DNA from: an uncultured Slackia sp.
GTDB taxonomy: Bacteria; Actinomycetota; Coriobacteriia; Coriobacteriales; Eggerthellaceae
Length of the DNA stretch: 64,000 bases
Assembly: GCF_934630525.1 (NCBI RefSeq)
Contig: NZ_CAKTVX010000001.1
Location: forward strand, 248,001-312,000
Direction: 5' to 3'
Positions 44,234 through 52,206 of the stretch are shown here, piece by piece. Below the pieces are notes generated by a model. It was given only the letters and a program-made list of their open reading frames with translations, searched no databases and was not told where the DNA came from. Position numbers and translations under genes: made by a program. Within the stretch, counting starts at the first letter, position 1. Each line of letters starts with the position of its first letter.

Positions 44234-45628
44234 TTGGCTGAAAAGGAACCTGAAAAGAAGGTTTCGGGCATGCTTCTTCTTAAGGGCGTTGTGGCCGGTC
44301 TTGTCGCGATCGCCCTTGTGGTGGGCGGCGTTTGCTGTGCGCTTCCACGCCAGAGCGATGTGGTCGACCAAACGCGCCTCTACGATTACGTCTATTCGGG
44401 CACGAAATCGGAAAGCGTCGACTTCACAACGACGAACATGAGCGACGACGGTATTCTGACGTTTGGCACGTCGGAGCTCTATATTTCATCGCCGCTGGTG
44501 AACCAATGCCCTCAGAAAGTGTTTGGCGAAAGCGTGAGCCGCGTCGATATGACGTACGTGGGCGAGGCGTTCGACCAAAGCCTCTGGCAGGCAATTGCCG
44601 CTGGGGCGTATGCGCCATCGTCGAAGAATCGCAAAGTGGTGCTCATGCTTTCGCCGCAATGGTTCTTCAAAGGCAATGGCCAGCAGTCGAAGTTCTCGTC
44701 GAAGTTTTCTTATCAGCTGTATAAGGGCTTCTTGGAAAACGACTCCATCAGCGACGACACGAAAGCGTATGTTCGCCAGCGTCTTGAGGCGCTTGGCGTT
44801 GAAGAAACGCAAATTGCGGCCGCAAACGACGATACTTTCGTCGACGCCATGAATGATGTTGCTTATCAATTCTCAAATGACCTGCGTATTCGCAGCAAAA
44901 TCGACGCGTTGGTGAAAGGGTCGCCTAAGAATTCTCAGGTGCGATCAGCTGGCGAGCCGACGGGGGAGCCCGATTGGGATGCGTTGCTTTCCGATGCGCA
45001 AGCGCAGGGCGAGCAATCGTGCACGAACAACGATTACGGCATTCACGATGCCTACTGGGATAAAAACTCTCAGTACAAAAGCGAGCAAAACCAAGATTTC
45101 GTGCATGCCGATGACGAATGGGCCGATTTCCAGTGCTTCTTGAAGGTGTGCAAGGAGGCGGGTCTCGAGCCACTCGTTGTGATTCTGCCCATGCATGGCA
45201 GCTGGTATGACGAAATGGGCGTGACTTCCGATACGCGTGCTCAATTCTACGACCAGGCGCGTTCTTTATGCGATGAGGCGGGCGTTGCTTACGCCGATTT
45301 TTCAAGCTGCGAATATGAGAAATACTTCCTGTGCGATACGGTGCATCCGGGCTGGATTGGCTGGGTGCGCATCGAGCATGCTGTGTATGACTTCGCGAAT
45401 GGCCAAGACAACGCATTTCTAGGCGGAGCAGGCTTTGGGAGCGTTGATGGCCTTAAGGCTGCGATGTCTGCCGATTCGAGCGAGAGCGATGCGGCGATTG
45501 CGAACGGAGCCTCGGGCGATTTGAACGGTGCTTCGGGCGATTCAGGCGCAGGCGATGAACCTTCGACGCCTTCCGATAACGCTGCAACTGACGCAAATTC
45601 CGTTGTTCAAGAAGGTGGTGCAGAATGA
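44234..45628 (+). CDS. dltD: D-alanyl transfer protein DltD
   Basis: 464 residues with one N-terminal membrane anchor (about 12-36) and an extracellular SGNH-type domain. Nucleophile serine in FGTSELY, late Asp/His in DTVHPGWIGW. The last about 60 residues are an acidic Ser/Ala/Asp-rich low-complexity tail not usual for DltD. TTG start with AAGGAGG 6 bases upstream. Its stop overlaps the next small ORF by 4 bases. Confidence 0.9.
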   Translation: MAEKEPEKKVSGMLLLKGVVAGLVAIALVVGGVCCALPRQSDVVDQTRLYDYVYSGTKSESVDFTTTNMSDDGILTFGTSELYISSPLVNQCPQKVFGESVSRVDMTYVGEAFDQSLWQAIAAGAYAPSSKNRKVVLMLSPQWFFKGNGQQSKFSSKFSYQLYKGFLENDSISDDTKAYVRQRLEALGVEETQIAAANDDTFVDAMNDVAYQFSNDLRIRSKIDALVKGSPKNSQVRSAGEPTGEPDWDALLSDAQAQGEQSCTNNDYGIHDAYWDKNSQYKSEQNQDFVHADDEWADFQCFLKVCKEAGLEPLVVILPMHGSWYDEMGVTSDTRAQFYDQARSLCDEAGVAYADFSSCEYEKYFLCDTVHPGWIGWVRIEHAVYDFANGQDNAFLGGAGFGSVDGLKAAMSADSSESDAAIANGASGDLNGASGDSGAGDEPSTPSDNAATDANSVVQEGGAE

Positions 45629-45825
45629 CATTTCGCGACGTTTTGAGAGAGCGTTCAAACCTGCATACGATTTCGTGCGAAGTCACCGCATTCGCCTGCA
45701 GCCACCCAATTGCCCTGACTGTTGGCGCTGGGCTATTCTTGCTGATGGCGGGTTGCCTTGTGTTTTGGTACGAAGTATTTTCGGGCTTCGCAGAGCCCGT
45801 TCAATTCATTTATGCCGCGTTTTAG
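45625..45825 (+). CDS. DltX-like microprotein
   Basis: 66 residues: one membrane helix (about 27-50) and the C-terminus PVQFIYAAF. DltX proteins are small single-helix proteins ending in a conserved FIYNEF-like motif that contains the tyrosine used in D-alanyl transfer. Both size and ending match. In Firmicutes dltX usually precedes dltA; here it comes last and overlaps dltD by ATGA. Assignment rests on the motif, topology and context. Confidence 0.75.
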   Translation: MTFRDVLRERSNLHTISCEVTAFACSHPIALTVGAGLFLLMAGCLVFWYEVFSGFAEPVQFIYAAF

Positions 45826-47440
45826 CAGAGGATGCGGCGCGGTGCACTCAGTTCGTTTTTCATATTCCTCATGGGCAAGGCTCGTCACGGTGATTTTCGT
45901 CGGCGTCCTTTGCTTTGCTGCGGCATCGAATTTGCATGCGGCGTACGCCGATGAGCCCGCGAAACAGAGCGTTTCATCTGCAACCTCATCAATCGGCAAC
46001 TCATCAGCCGATTTGGATGCCGACGAGCTTTCCGCCGCGTTAGATTCGTATCTTTCGCGCAACGTTGATCGCACTCATGAGCCTGGAGTTGCTGTCGCTG
46101 TTGTTACGAGCCAAGGGGTTGCGTATATGCGCACATTTGGAACGTGCGAGAGCGCTGGCGATGCGTTCTATATTGGCTCGTTGAGCAAGTCGATGTGCGC
46201 TGTTGCGATTATGCAGCTTGTTGAGCAGGGAAAAATCGATCTTGATGCCCCTGCGAGCGATTATGCTCCTGAATATCTCATCTCGCCCGAGGTCAGCGTT
46301 CGAATGCTGCTCAATCAGACAAGCGGGTTCGGGTATTACGAGTCGCTCAACGAGGCAACGGTAGGGGACAGCTTCGGCGAGTTTTCGTACGCGAACGCCA
46401 ATTATGACTTGCTCGGGCGCATCGTTGAGCATGTGTCGGGGGAGTCGTATTCCGCATACATGGCGAAGCATGTTTTCGCTCCGCTCAATATGGTCGACTC
46501 TTCCGCCCAGGGCTTGCGCACGAACGATGTGCTTGGGGAATACGACAGCAACACCTTCGGCGGCATCAACGACGATGATCCCGATGATGCTGCGACGTAT
46601 TCCGACTCAAGAGATGTGCTTGGCCACAGAAATTATTTCGGGCGCTATATCCAAGATGATTTCCAGCACGCTGAAAACGATGATGCGTGGGGTGGGCCTT
46701 CGTCGGGGTATGTTTCCTCGAGCATTCGCGACATGGCGAATTACTTGCAAATGTATTTGGGCGGCGGCAAGAACGTGCTCGATTACGATAGCGTTATGCA
46801 AATGTTCATGAGCCGCGTGCCTGATCCGGACGGCGATTCGTATTACGGTATGGGGTGGACTTCGTACAATAACGATGGCGAACTCGTATTTTGCCACGAT
46901 GGCGATGTTGAGACCAACGTGGCGAGCATGGCAATTCTGCCGGACCGCGGCATTGGAGTGGTGGTGCTTGGCGATGGCTATGATTCCGTAGCGGGCAATT
47001 CGCTGTTCTTTCATTTGGCGAGTGGCGTTCTTGATGTCGCTATGGGCAACAACGCCGTTGACCTCGATCAATCCGAATATGACGAGGCGCATGCCGAAAC
47101 AAATGTGGAATGGGCGCATTTCTGGCTGATGTGTGCGCTTCCGTTGCTGCTAACTCCCGTGTGGTGCTGTGTTGCGCGTATATTGGTGCGTAAAGCAAGG
47201 AAAACCATGGTGCTTGGTGCCGCGGTAATCGATGGCGCGCTCTACGCGTGCTTATTTGCGTGGCTTTTGTCCATGCCGCGTGATTTCGGGATTCCATGGC
47301 GCGACATTTCAACGTTCGACCCATCGATTGCTTGCGGCTTGTTTATCGGTGTCGTGCTGGTCGCCTTGGCCGTTGTGGTGCGTATTGTTGCTGCGATTGT
47401 AATTGGCGTAAAAGTGCGAAAACTGCACAACTTTACATAA
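45812..47440 (+). CDS. Membrane-anchored serine hydrolase, beta-lactamase/PBP4* fold
   Basis: 542 residues. Signal peptide or anchor (about 20-48), extracellular class-C beta-lactamase domain with SLSK (Ser123/Lys126), the YAN triad in EFSYANANYD and HDGD, then three C-terminal membrane helices (about 425-540). Directly after dltX, overlapping it by 14 bases. Related folds (FmtA, DltE) remove D-alanine from teichoic acids, so a D-alanyl esterase role is plausible; peptidase activity remains possible. GTG 45842, with AGAGGA upstream, is an alternative start. Confidence 0.8.
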   Translation: MPRFSRGCGAVHSVRFSYSSWARLVTVIFVGVLCFAAASNLHAAYADEPAKQSVSSATSSIGNSSADLDADELSAALDSYLSRNVDRTHEPGVAVAVVTSQGVAYMRTFGTCESAGDAFYIGSLSKSMCAVAIMQLVEQGKIDLDAPASDYAPEYLISPEVSVRMLLNQTSGFGYYESLNEATVGDSFGEFSYANANYDLLGRIVEHVSGESYSAYMAKHVFAPLNMVDSSAQGLRTNDVLGEYDSNTFGGINDDDPDDAATYSDSRDVLGHRNYFGRYIQDDFQHAENDDAWGGPSSGYVSSSIRDMANYLQMYLGGGKNVLDYDSVMQMFMSRVPDPDGDSYYGMGWTSYNNDGELVFCHDGDVETNVASMAILPDRGIGVVVLGDGYDSVAGNSLFFHLASGVLDVAMGNNAVDLDQSEYDEAHAETNVEWAHFWLMCALPLLLTPVWCCVARILVRKARKTMVLGAAVIDGALYACLFAWLLSMPRDFGIPWRDISTFDPSIACGLFIGVVLVALAVVVRIVAAIVIGVKVRKLHNFT

Positions 47441-47509
47441 CAGAAACGGCTCATAAGTTGCAACCCCAGGTCGGGCGTGGTGTTTTCGCCCTCACGATAG
47501 AAAATGCCA

Positions 47510-48688
47510 TCACTTCTTCCCGAGAATGCTTATTTTCGCCACCGCGTCGCGCTTTTGATCGTCCTGCACATGGGTGTAGACCTGCATCGTGACGGAGAGC
47601 GTCGCCTGCCTCGCGAGCTCCTGCATCGTGCGCGGGTGAACCCCAGCGCGAGCGAGCAGCGTGATGAAGGTATGGCGCAGTTCGTGCATCGTGTACGGCA
47701 CGTCCCACTTCACGCTTTCTCGCTGCCACCACACGCTCATCGCCTCGGGCTTGAGGAATGAGCCGTCCCACGAGCATATCGGGGTATCGCCGTCGGCATC
47801 GAATATGCGGGCCTGCTGCGCGCGCCACTTTTCCAGGAAGTCGGCGGCGAACTCGGGCACGGGGACGCGTGCCACGCTGGCGGGGGTCTTGGGCCTGCCT
47901 ATCGGCGTGCCGTCGTCGGCGAGGTTGTCGTACACGTCGATGGACGAGCCGTCGTAGTCCTTCCATTCCACGCGCAGGGCCTCGCTGCGTCGCAGGCCCA
48001 TGCATAGGTACATCATCAGGGCCACGTGCCGAGCGTCGTTCGGTTGGAGCCTTTCCAGGAACGCGGCCGCCTCCTCGTCGGTCATGGCTCGTCGGTTCGG
48101 CTGAGCGCCCTTCGGCGCGTGCGACCCCAGCAGCGCGTCCATCGGTAGCACCTTGCGCTCGATGGCGTGGTGGAGCATTGCCTTGGTTATGGCGTGGTAA
48201 TTGACGACGGTGTTCGGCGAGAGCGGCCTGCCGTTCGGCCTGCGCCCGTTGCGCAGGTCTGCCCAAAGCTTGTCGAGCGTCCTCGAATCGACCTCCCGCA
48301 AAGGCACGTCGCCTATCAGCTCGCACACGGCCTTCATGGCGTTTCGGTAGTTCTCGGAGGTTCGGGGGCTGTATTGCTTGGAATCGTCGCGCTCGTCGAG
48401 CCATTCCGCGGCGTACTCTGCGAAAGTCGCCTCGCTTTCGGTCTTGGCCTCTTCCGCGTCAAGCTCGCGCACGAATTCGAACAGCGCCGCATCCGCCTGG
48501 CGCATGGTGCCCGTGATTCCGTCGCGAATCTGGGCCTTCGAGGGGAAGGTGCGGGAGAGCAGGCGCTTGCGGCCTCCCTGCGCCATGTCGTAGACGCTCA
48601 CGCGCAGCTGCCACTTGCGGCACTTGCGCGGCGGGTTGCCGTCAAGGGGACGCTTTGAGCCTGCGCCATTGACCTCGTAGCGCTTCAT
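47510..48688 (-). CDS. int: Phage integrase, tyrosine recombinase
   Basis: 392 residues. Arm-binding domain at the N-terminus, SAM-like core-binding domain (about 90-190), catalytic domain with Arg in MGLRRSEALRV, HELRHTF (His-x-x-Arg) and the nucleophile Tyr in TMQVYTHV. Nearest the prophage end, as expected. Last gene of the minus-strand repressor-unknown-integrase operon. Confidence 0.95.
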   Translation of the reverse strand: MKRYEVNGAGSKRPLDGNPPRKCRKWQLRVSVYDMAQGGRKRLLSRTFPSKAQIRDGITGTMRQADAALFEFVRELDAEEAKTESEATFAEYAAEWLDERDDSKQYSPRTSENYRNAMKAVCELIGDVPLREVDSRTLDKLWADLRNGRRPNGRPLSPNTVVNYHAITKAMLHHAIERKVLPMDALLGSHAPKGAQPNRRAMTDEEAAAFLERLQPNDARHVALMMYLCMGLRRSEALRVEWKDYDGSSIDVYDNLADDGTPIGRPKTPASVARVPVPEFAADFLEKWRAQQARIFDADGDTPICSWDGSFLKPEAMSVWWQRESVKWDVPYTMHELRHTFITLLARAGVHPRTMQELARQATLSVTMQVYTHVQDDQKRDAVAKISILGKK

Positions 48689-48700
48689 AGCGCGGCCTCC

Positions 48701-49252
48701 TTACTGTATAGACAACACTCCTTCGGACATGCGGAGCTTGAATTCCTCGCATTCGCCGTCGAGCCACAGGTACACGTCGGCGGTGTACGGCTCGCATTCG
48801 GCTGTGTAGCCGATATGGCATATAACGCTGTCGCGGCGGGAGTAGTCCCATATAACGCTCGCCTTGGCTATCTTCTTCGGCAGCTTCCCCGCCTTGGTGA
48901 GCGGTTGCCACTCGACCTCTATCTGGCTCGGCTCTTTGTCGGCGCGAACCTCGATTTGGCAAGGGCCGCCCACTATGTCGCGGGCATCGCCTACGATCCA
49001 TTCGTCGGTGAGCAGGTCTACTTTCGCGCCCGCCTCCTTCAAAATGCGCCGCCGCATTTTGCTCTGTCTGCTTTCTTCCTCGTAGCGCCGCTCGCGCAGG
49101 GCTTCGAGGTATTCTTCCTCCCACTCGGCTTCGCGCATAGCGCGGCTGATGTGCCGGTCGATGGTCGGCTGCTCGGTTTCTTCCTGGCCGTCGCGTGCTT
49201 TTATAAATGCCTCTTTCGTCGAGGCAATCATTTTCCCGATTCCGAAGACCAT
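48701..49252 (-). CDS. Unknown protein between repressor and integrase
   Basis: 183 residues, not recognised. The first half is charged and helical, with many Glu/Arg, probably a coiled coil; the second half (from about 80) is predicted beta-rich with WIVGDARDIVGG and YLWLDGECEEFKLR. Two bases from the repressor stop and 12 from the integrase start, so expressed in the lysogen. That position is often used by superinfection-exclusion or lysogenic conversion genes, but nothing in the sequence proves this. Confidence 0.75.
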   Translation of the reverse strand: MVFGIGKMIASTKEAFIKARDGQEETEQPTIDRHISRAMREAEWEEEYLEALRERRYEEESRQSKMRRRILKEAGAKVDLLTDEWIVGDARDIVGGPCQIEVRADKEPSQIEVEWQPLTKAGKLPKKIAKASVIWDYSRRDSVICHIGYTAECEPYTADVYLWLDGECEEFKLRMSEGVLSIQ

Positions 49253-49254
49253 GG

Positions 49255-49935
49255 CTAATCCAGCTCCTTCACAGGCTGGTACCAGACAACGGTTCCGACG
49301 AGGCTGACGGTATGGCCGTCCTCTTGGGTTATTACTATGTCCTTGTACTCGGGGTTTGTGCTTTCTGGAGAGAGCATCATGCTCGACGCGCCGCGGCGGA
49401 GCCTGCGCATTACGTAATCGGTTCCGTCGATGGACACCGCCGCGATCGAGCCGTCGGCGGGCATGCGGTCGGGGTCGACGAGAATCAAGCAGCCTTCGGG
49501 ATACACCTTATTCATGCAATCGCCCTCGACTTCGAGGAAGTATGCGTTCGGGTGGTTCTTCGCCACAGTCTCAGGCAGCTCGACCATGCCTTCAAGCATG
49601 TCGGGGTCTTGCGGGTCGCCAGCGTGGACTTTGCCGCGAAGGGGCAGGAACGCGGGTTTCGAAGGCGAGGGCGCGATGGCCCCAGCCGGGGCCTCGGTCA
49701 GCCCGTGGATTTTGGCGTAGAGGCCGTCATTGAAGCCGTAGAGGTCTTGACGGTTCACACCGAACATCTCGCATATGCGTTCGACTAATTCCTTGGAGCG
49801 TGGTTGCTTGCCGCCCGTCTCCCAATTGCTGACGGTCGTTTGAGTAATTTCAAGTTTATCGGCCAGCTCGTTTTGGGTGATTCGCTCCCGTTCTCGCAGC
49901 GCTTTCACGTTGCGCCCAAAGTTGCTCACTTCCAT
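49255..49935 (-). CDS. Phage repressor, HTH plus S24-like domain with altered dyad
   Basis: 226 residues. HTH_3 domain (about 8-62, ITQNELADKLEITQTTVSNW), linker, and an S24/LexA-like C-terminal domain (about 95-226) with an Ala-Gly pair at 105-106 at the expected cleavage point. The nucleophile position GDSM reads GDCM (Cys140), and the catalytic lysine region (VKRL in LexA) reads VMRRL. Self-cleavage may therefore be lost or altered. ATG 49935 follows AGGAAGGAAA. Confidence 0.88.
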   Translation of the reverse strand: MEVSNFGRNVKALRERERITQNELADKLEITQTTVSNWETGGKQPRSKELVERICEMFGVNRQDLYGFNDGLYAKIHGLTEAPAGAIAPSPSKPAFLPLRGKVHAGDPQDPDMLEGMVELPETVAKNHPNAYFLEVEGDCMNKVYPEGCLILVDPDRMPADGSIAAVSIDGTDYVMRRLRRGASSMMLSPESTNPEYKDIVITQEDGHTVSLVGTVVWYQPVKELD

Positions 49936-49953
49936 GGCGGTTTCCTTCCTAAC

Positions 49954-50040
49954 GGCCACTACCAATTTTGAGAGCAAATTAAAAAAAATTAAACGCAAAT
50001 TAAAATTAATAGTTTACAAAGACGCCCATTTAATTATAAT
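49954..50040. promoter_or_regulatory. Divergent immunity control region
   Basis: AT-rich spacer between repressor and Cro-like gene. Rightward promoter: TTTACA (50013-50018), 16 bases, TATAAT (50035-50040). TACCAATTTT occurs at about 49959, and repeated AAATTAAAATTAAT-like tracts at 49970-50010 may be further sites or the leftward promoter. Confidence 0.65.
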
Positions 50041-50084
50041 TAATAGCGTACTGAGAAACAAAAGGTTTGAGAGGGGGTGCAAGA

Positions 50085-50297
50085 ATGGCAACCCTGGTAG
50101 CGAAGGCGCGACAATCTTCCCTGAAAACGCAGGAAGATTTCGCTGCGATGATGGGCACGACGGCCACCACTTTGTGCAAGTGGGAGAACAATCCCGACGA
50201 GTGGTTCACGCCGATTAAGCTTAAAAAGTACTACGAAGCCGTCGGGGCTGACGGCAAGCAGTACTTGAAGGACTACGTGTCCTCTTTTTTTGAATAA
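50085..50297 (+). CDS. Cro-like helix-turn-helix protein
   Basis: 70 residues: LKTQEDFAAMMGTTATTLCKWENNP is a Cro/CI-type HTH. First gene of the rightward operon, opposite the repressor. GAGAGGGGG is the binding site; an in-frame upstream ATG is less well placed. Probably the lytic-switch partner. Confidence 0.75.
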   Translation: MATLVAKARQSSLKTQEDFAAMMGTTATTLCKWENNPDEWFTPIKLKKYYEAVGADGKQYLKDYVSSFFE

Positions 50298-50301
50298 GGC
50301 T

Positions 50302-50320
50302 ACCAAATTAAAATTGGTAA
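50302..50320. promoter_or_regulatory. Candidate operator downstream of cro-like gene
   Basis: TACCAAATTAAAATTGGTA: the outer 6 bases are symmetric, and read on the minus strand it starts TACCAATTTTAAT, like the site near the repressor gene. Confidence 0.45.
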
Positions 50321-50336
50321 CGAGGAAGGAACCGGC

Positions 50337-50564
50337 ATGGAAAAGAAGCATCTGCTCGAACTTGCGAATGACTACGCGAACGAGGCAGACGAGCTTGAGG
50401 CGGGCGCAATCAACGCGGCGGAGGTCGCGATAGCCTCCATCAAGGCGGGCGAGCTTGAAGAAGCCCTCGACCTGCTCAAGGCGGCTGCTGAAAACGTGAA
50501 GGGCGCGGCAATCGACCGCACGTTTCAGAAGCAGAACGAGGAAGCAGCCGAAAAGGCCGTTTAG
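50337..50564 (+). CDS. Small helical phage protein
   Basis: 75 residues, acidic, almost entirely helical (LLELANDYANEADELEAG). Not recognised. Shares an Ala/Glu helical pattern with the next gene (AGELEEALDLLKAA here, AGRYRDAAEWLHAA there), so the two may be diverged paralogues. AGGAAGGAA upstream. Confidence 0.7.
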   Translation: MEKKHLLELANDYANEADELEAGAINAAEVAIASIKAGELEEALDLLKAAAENVKGAAIDRTFQKQNEEAAEKAV

Positions 50565-50583
50565 CAACCAGGAAGGAAGAACG

Positions 50584-50829
50584 ATGAGCGAAGAGAAGAA
50601 AACCATGGACGCGGCCGAGGCTGGCGAGCTTTGGGGCCGCTTCGCGGAAGACGAGTACGCGTCGGCGCGAGTTGCCGAGCACGGCATCGAGAAGGCCTTG
50701 GAGCACGTCAAGGCTGGCCGCTACCGCGACGCAGCGGAATGGCTGCACGCCGCGCTCGGGGATATCGCCGAGGCCGACAAGGCGAAAACCAAGTCGGCGA
50801 TGGTGCGCGACTTCGCGAAGTACCTGTAG
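50584..50829 (+). CDS. Small helical phage protein
   Basis: 81 residues, charged and helical, not recognised. Possible paralogue of the preceding protein. Strong AGGAAGGA site. Part of the early rightward operon. Confidence 0.7.
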   Translation: MSEEKKTMDAAEAGELWGRFAEDEYASARVAEHGIEKALEHVKAGRYRDAAEWLHAALGDIAEADKAKTKSAMVRDFAKYL

Positions 50830-50831
50830 CC

Positions 50832-51002
50832 ATGGTCGTGAAGAAGTCGATGACCGTCGAGGAGTTCTCCGAGTTCTCTGGCTGCTCGGTGTGGACGGTT
50901 CGGAAGAAGTGCAAGAAGGGTGAGCTTCCCGCAATGAAGGCGGGGAAGCGTTGGAAGGTGCTCGCCCAGGAGTACGTGGACAGGCAGTTGGCGAAGGAGT
51001 GA
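50832..51002 (+). CDS. Excisionase-like HTH protein
   Basis: 56 residues: MTVEEFSEFSGCSVWTVRKKCKKGELPA is a MerR/excisionase-type winged HTH for DNA binding. Could be the directionality factor for the integrase, or a small regulator. Starts 2 bases after the preceding stop. Confidence 0.7.
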   Translation: MVVKKSMTVEEFSEFSGCSVWTVRKKCKKGELPAMKAGKRWKVLAQEYVDRQLAKE

Positions 51003-51009
51003 CGGGGGC

Positions 51010-51405
51010 TTGAAGCAATGGAGCCGCAAGGAAGACCAAATCTTGATGGAGTTCGGCAACCGTGGCGCGAAGTACTGCGCGACGCTCATCGCCAAGAACT
51101 GCCACCACGCCCGAAGCGTCGGCGCGGTTCAGGCAAGGGCGAGCCGAATCGGCGTGAGCCTGTTCCCTGTGGCGATTTGCCCGCAGTGCGGGCGCAAGGT
51201 TTCAAGGCTTCAGCCGACCACGGGACTTTGCGACCTGTGCCACGAGCGAAGCTTCGTGCCGCCCGTGAGAGTGCGCGCGGAAGCCATGCGTGAGGTTCGG
51301 GCGAACGAGAGCGACCCCGAGTACCTATCCGCCATCGCGGACGCGAAAAGGGCCCGGGCGCGTGAACGCAAACGCCGCCAGAGAGCGCGTTTGAAGGAAT
51401 CGTGA
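51010..51405 (+). CDS. HTH plus zinc-finger phage protein
   Basis: 131 residues from TTG 51010. N-terminal SANT/Myb-like helices (WSRKEDQILMEF), then a four-cysteine knuckle CPQCGRKVSRLQPTTGLCDL with Cys, and an Arg-rich tail (ARARERKRRQRARLK). Probably binds DNA; role unknown. Confidence 0.65.
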   Translation: MKQWSRKEDQILMEFGNRGAKYCATLIAKNCHHARSVGAVQARASRIGVSLFPVAICPQCGRKVSRLQPTTGLCDLCHERSFVPPVRVRAEAMREVRANESDPEYLSAIADAKRARARERKRRQRARLKES

Positions 51406-51478
51406 ACTTGTAAACCAAACCGTAAAGACGCAGGTCAAACGGCCTGGAAATTTTCAAGAAAAGTTGATTGGGGGAGTG

Positions 51479-51607
51479 ATGGAAGCATTTCAGATGGCGG
51501 CAATCGCGCTCGGTTGCACGGCAATCGTCTGCGCCGACCTCAAGGCAATTCGAAGGCTGTTGCGGAGCCTTCTTCAAGAGCAACCACGGATAGGAGGAGA
51601 GAAATGA
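51479..51607 (+). CDS. 42-residue phage protein
   Basis: Short ORF (MEAFQMAAIALGCTAIVCAD and 22 more residues) with a hydrophobic start, preceded by GGGGGAG, and overlapping the next gene by ATGA. Possibly a small membrane peptide. Support comes from the binding site and the coupling. Confidence 0.5.
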   Translation: MEAFQMAAIALGCTAIVCADLKAIRRLLRSLLQEQPRIGGEK

Positions 51608-51810
51608 GCGCAAAGAAAAACGCGGCCCGCGATTGGAACCCGAAGGCCGCGACGCTTGGAGCGCACCGCCAGTTTACCACCGATTTGTTCTGGTCGCTGT
51701 CGGCGCTGAATGTCGGCGAGCTGTGGCGAGGGGGAATCGACGTTCCCCGCATGGTCGCCGCTTCGGTGCTGTGCCTTGGGGCGCTGCTAGTGCTCGGGCT
51801 GGTGCTGTAG
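51604..51810 (+). CDS. Small membrane phage protein
   Basis: 68 residues with one C-terminal helix (MVAASVLCLGALLVLGLVL). Not recognised. Start overlaps the previous stop; the stop abuts the RusA-like gene. AGGAGG site. Confidence 0.65.
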   Translation: MSAKKNAARDWNPKAATLGAHRQFTTDLFWSLSALNVGELWRGGIDVPRMVAASVLCLGALLVLGLVL

Positions 51811-52206
51811 ATGCAGCAGTTCGAAGTGCCTGGGCGCTTCCCGAGCCTGAACGACGTGCTGCGAATCAAGAACGGCGTTCAGCGCAACCGCATGAAGCGC
51901 GAGCTTGACAACCGCGTGGCCTGGTCTGCGAAGCAGGCGGGAATACGGCCAGTCGGGCGCTGCATGGTTCGCGTCGGGTGGCTTGAGAAGGACGCGCGGC
52001 GCGATTGGGACAACGTCCGCACGGGAATGAAGTTCGTTCTCGACGGCCTGCAAAAGGCCGAAGTGATACCGAACGATTCGCAGAGGTACGTGCTCGACCT
52101 CGACGATTGGTACGGGCACGACAAAGGGAACCCCCGCTTGGTGGTTCAGATTTACGAGGAAGGTGAGCCGACATGGCCGAAGAGCAGGTGCTTGAGGCAG
52201 AAGTGA
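51811..52206 (+). CDS. RusA-family Holliday junction resolvase
   Basis: 131 residues. RusA features: an early SLNDVLRIKN and the acidic metal site RRDWDNVRTGMKFVLDGL, then VIPNDS. Resolves recombination intermediates during phage replication. Overlaps the next gene by 34 bases, and starts right after the preceding stop. Confidence 0.85.
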   Translation: MQQFEVPGRFPSLNDVLRIKNGVQRNRMKRELDNRVAWSAKQAGIRPVGRCMVRVGWLEKDARRDWDNVRTGMKFVLDGLQKAEVIPNDSQRYVLDLDDWYGHDKGNPRLVVQIYEEGEPTWPKSRCLRQK

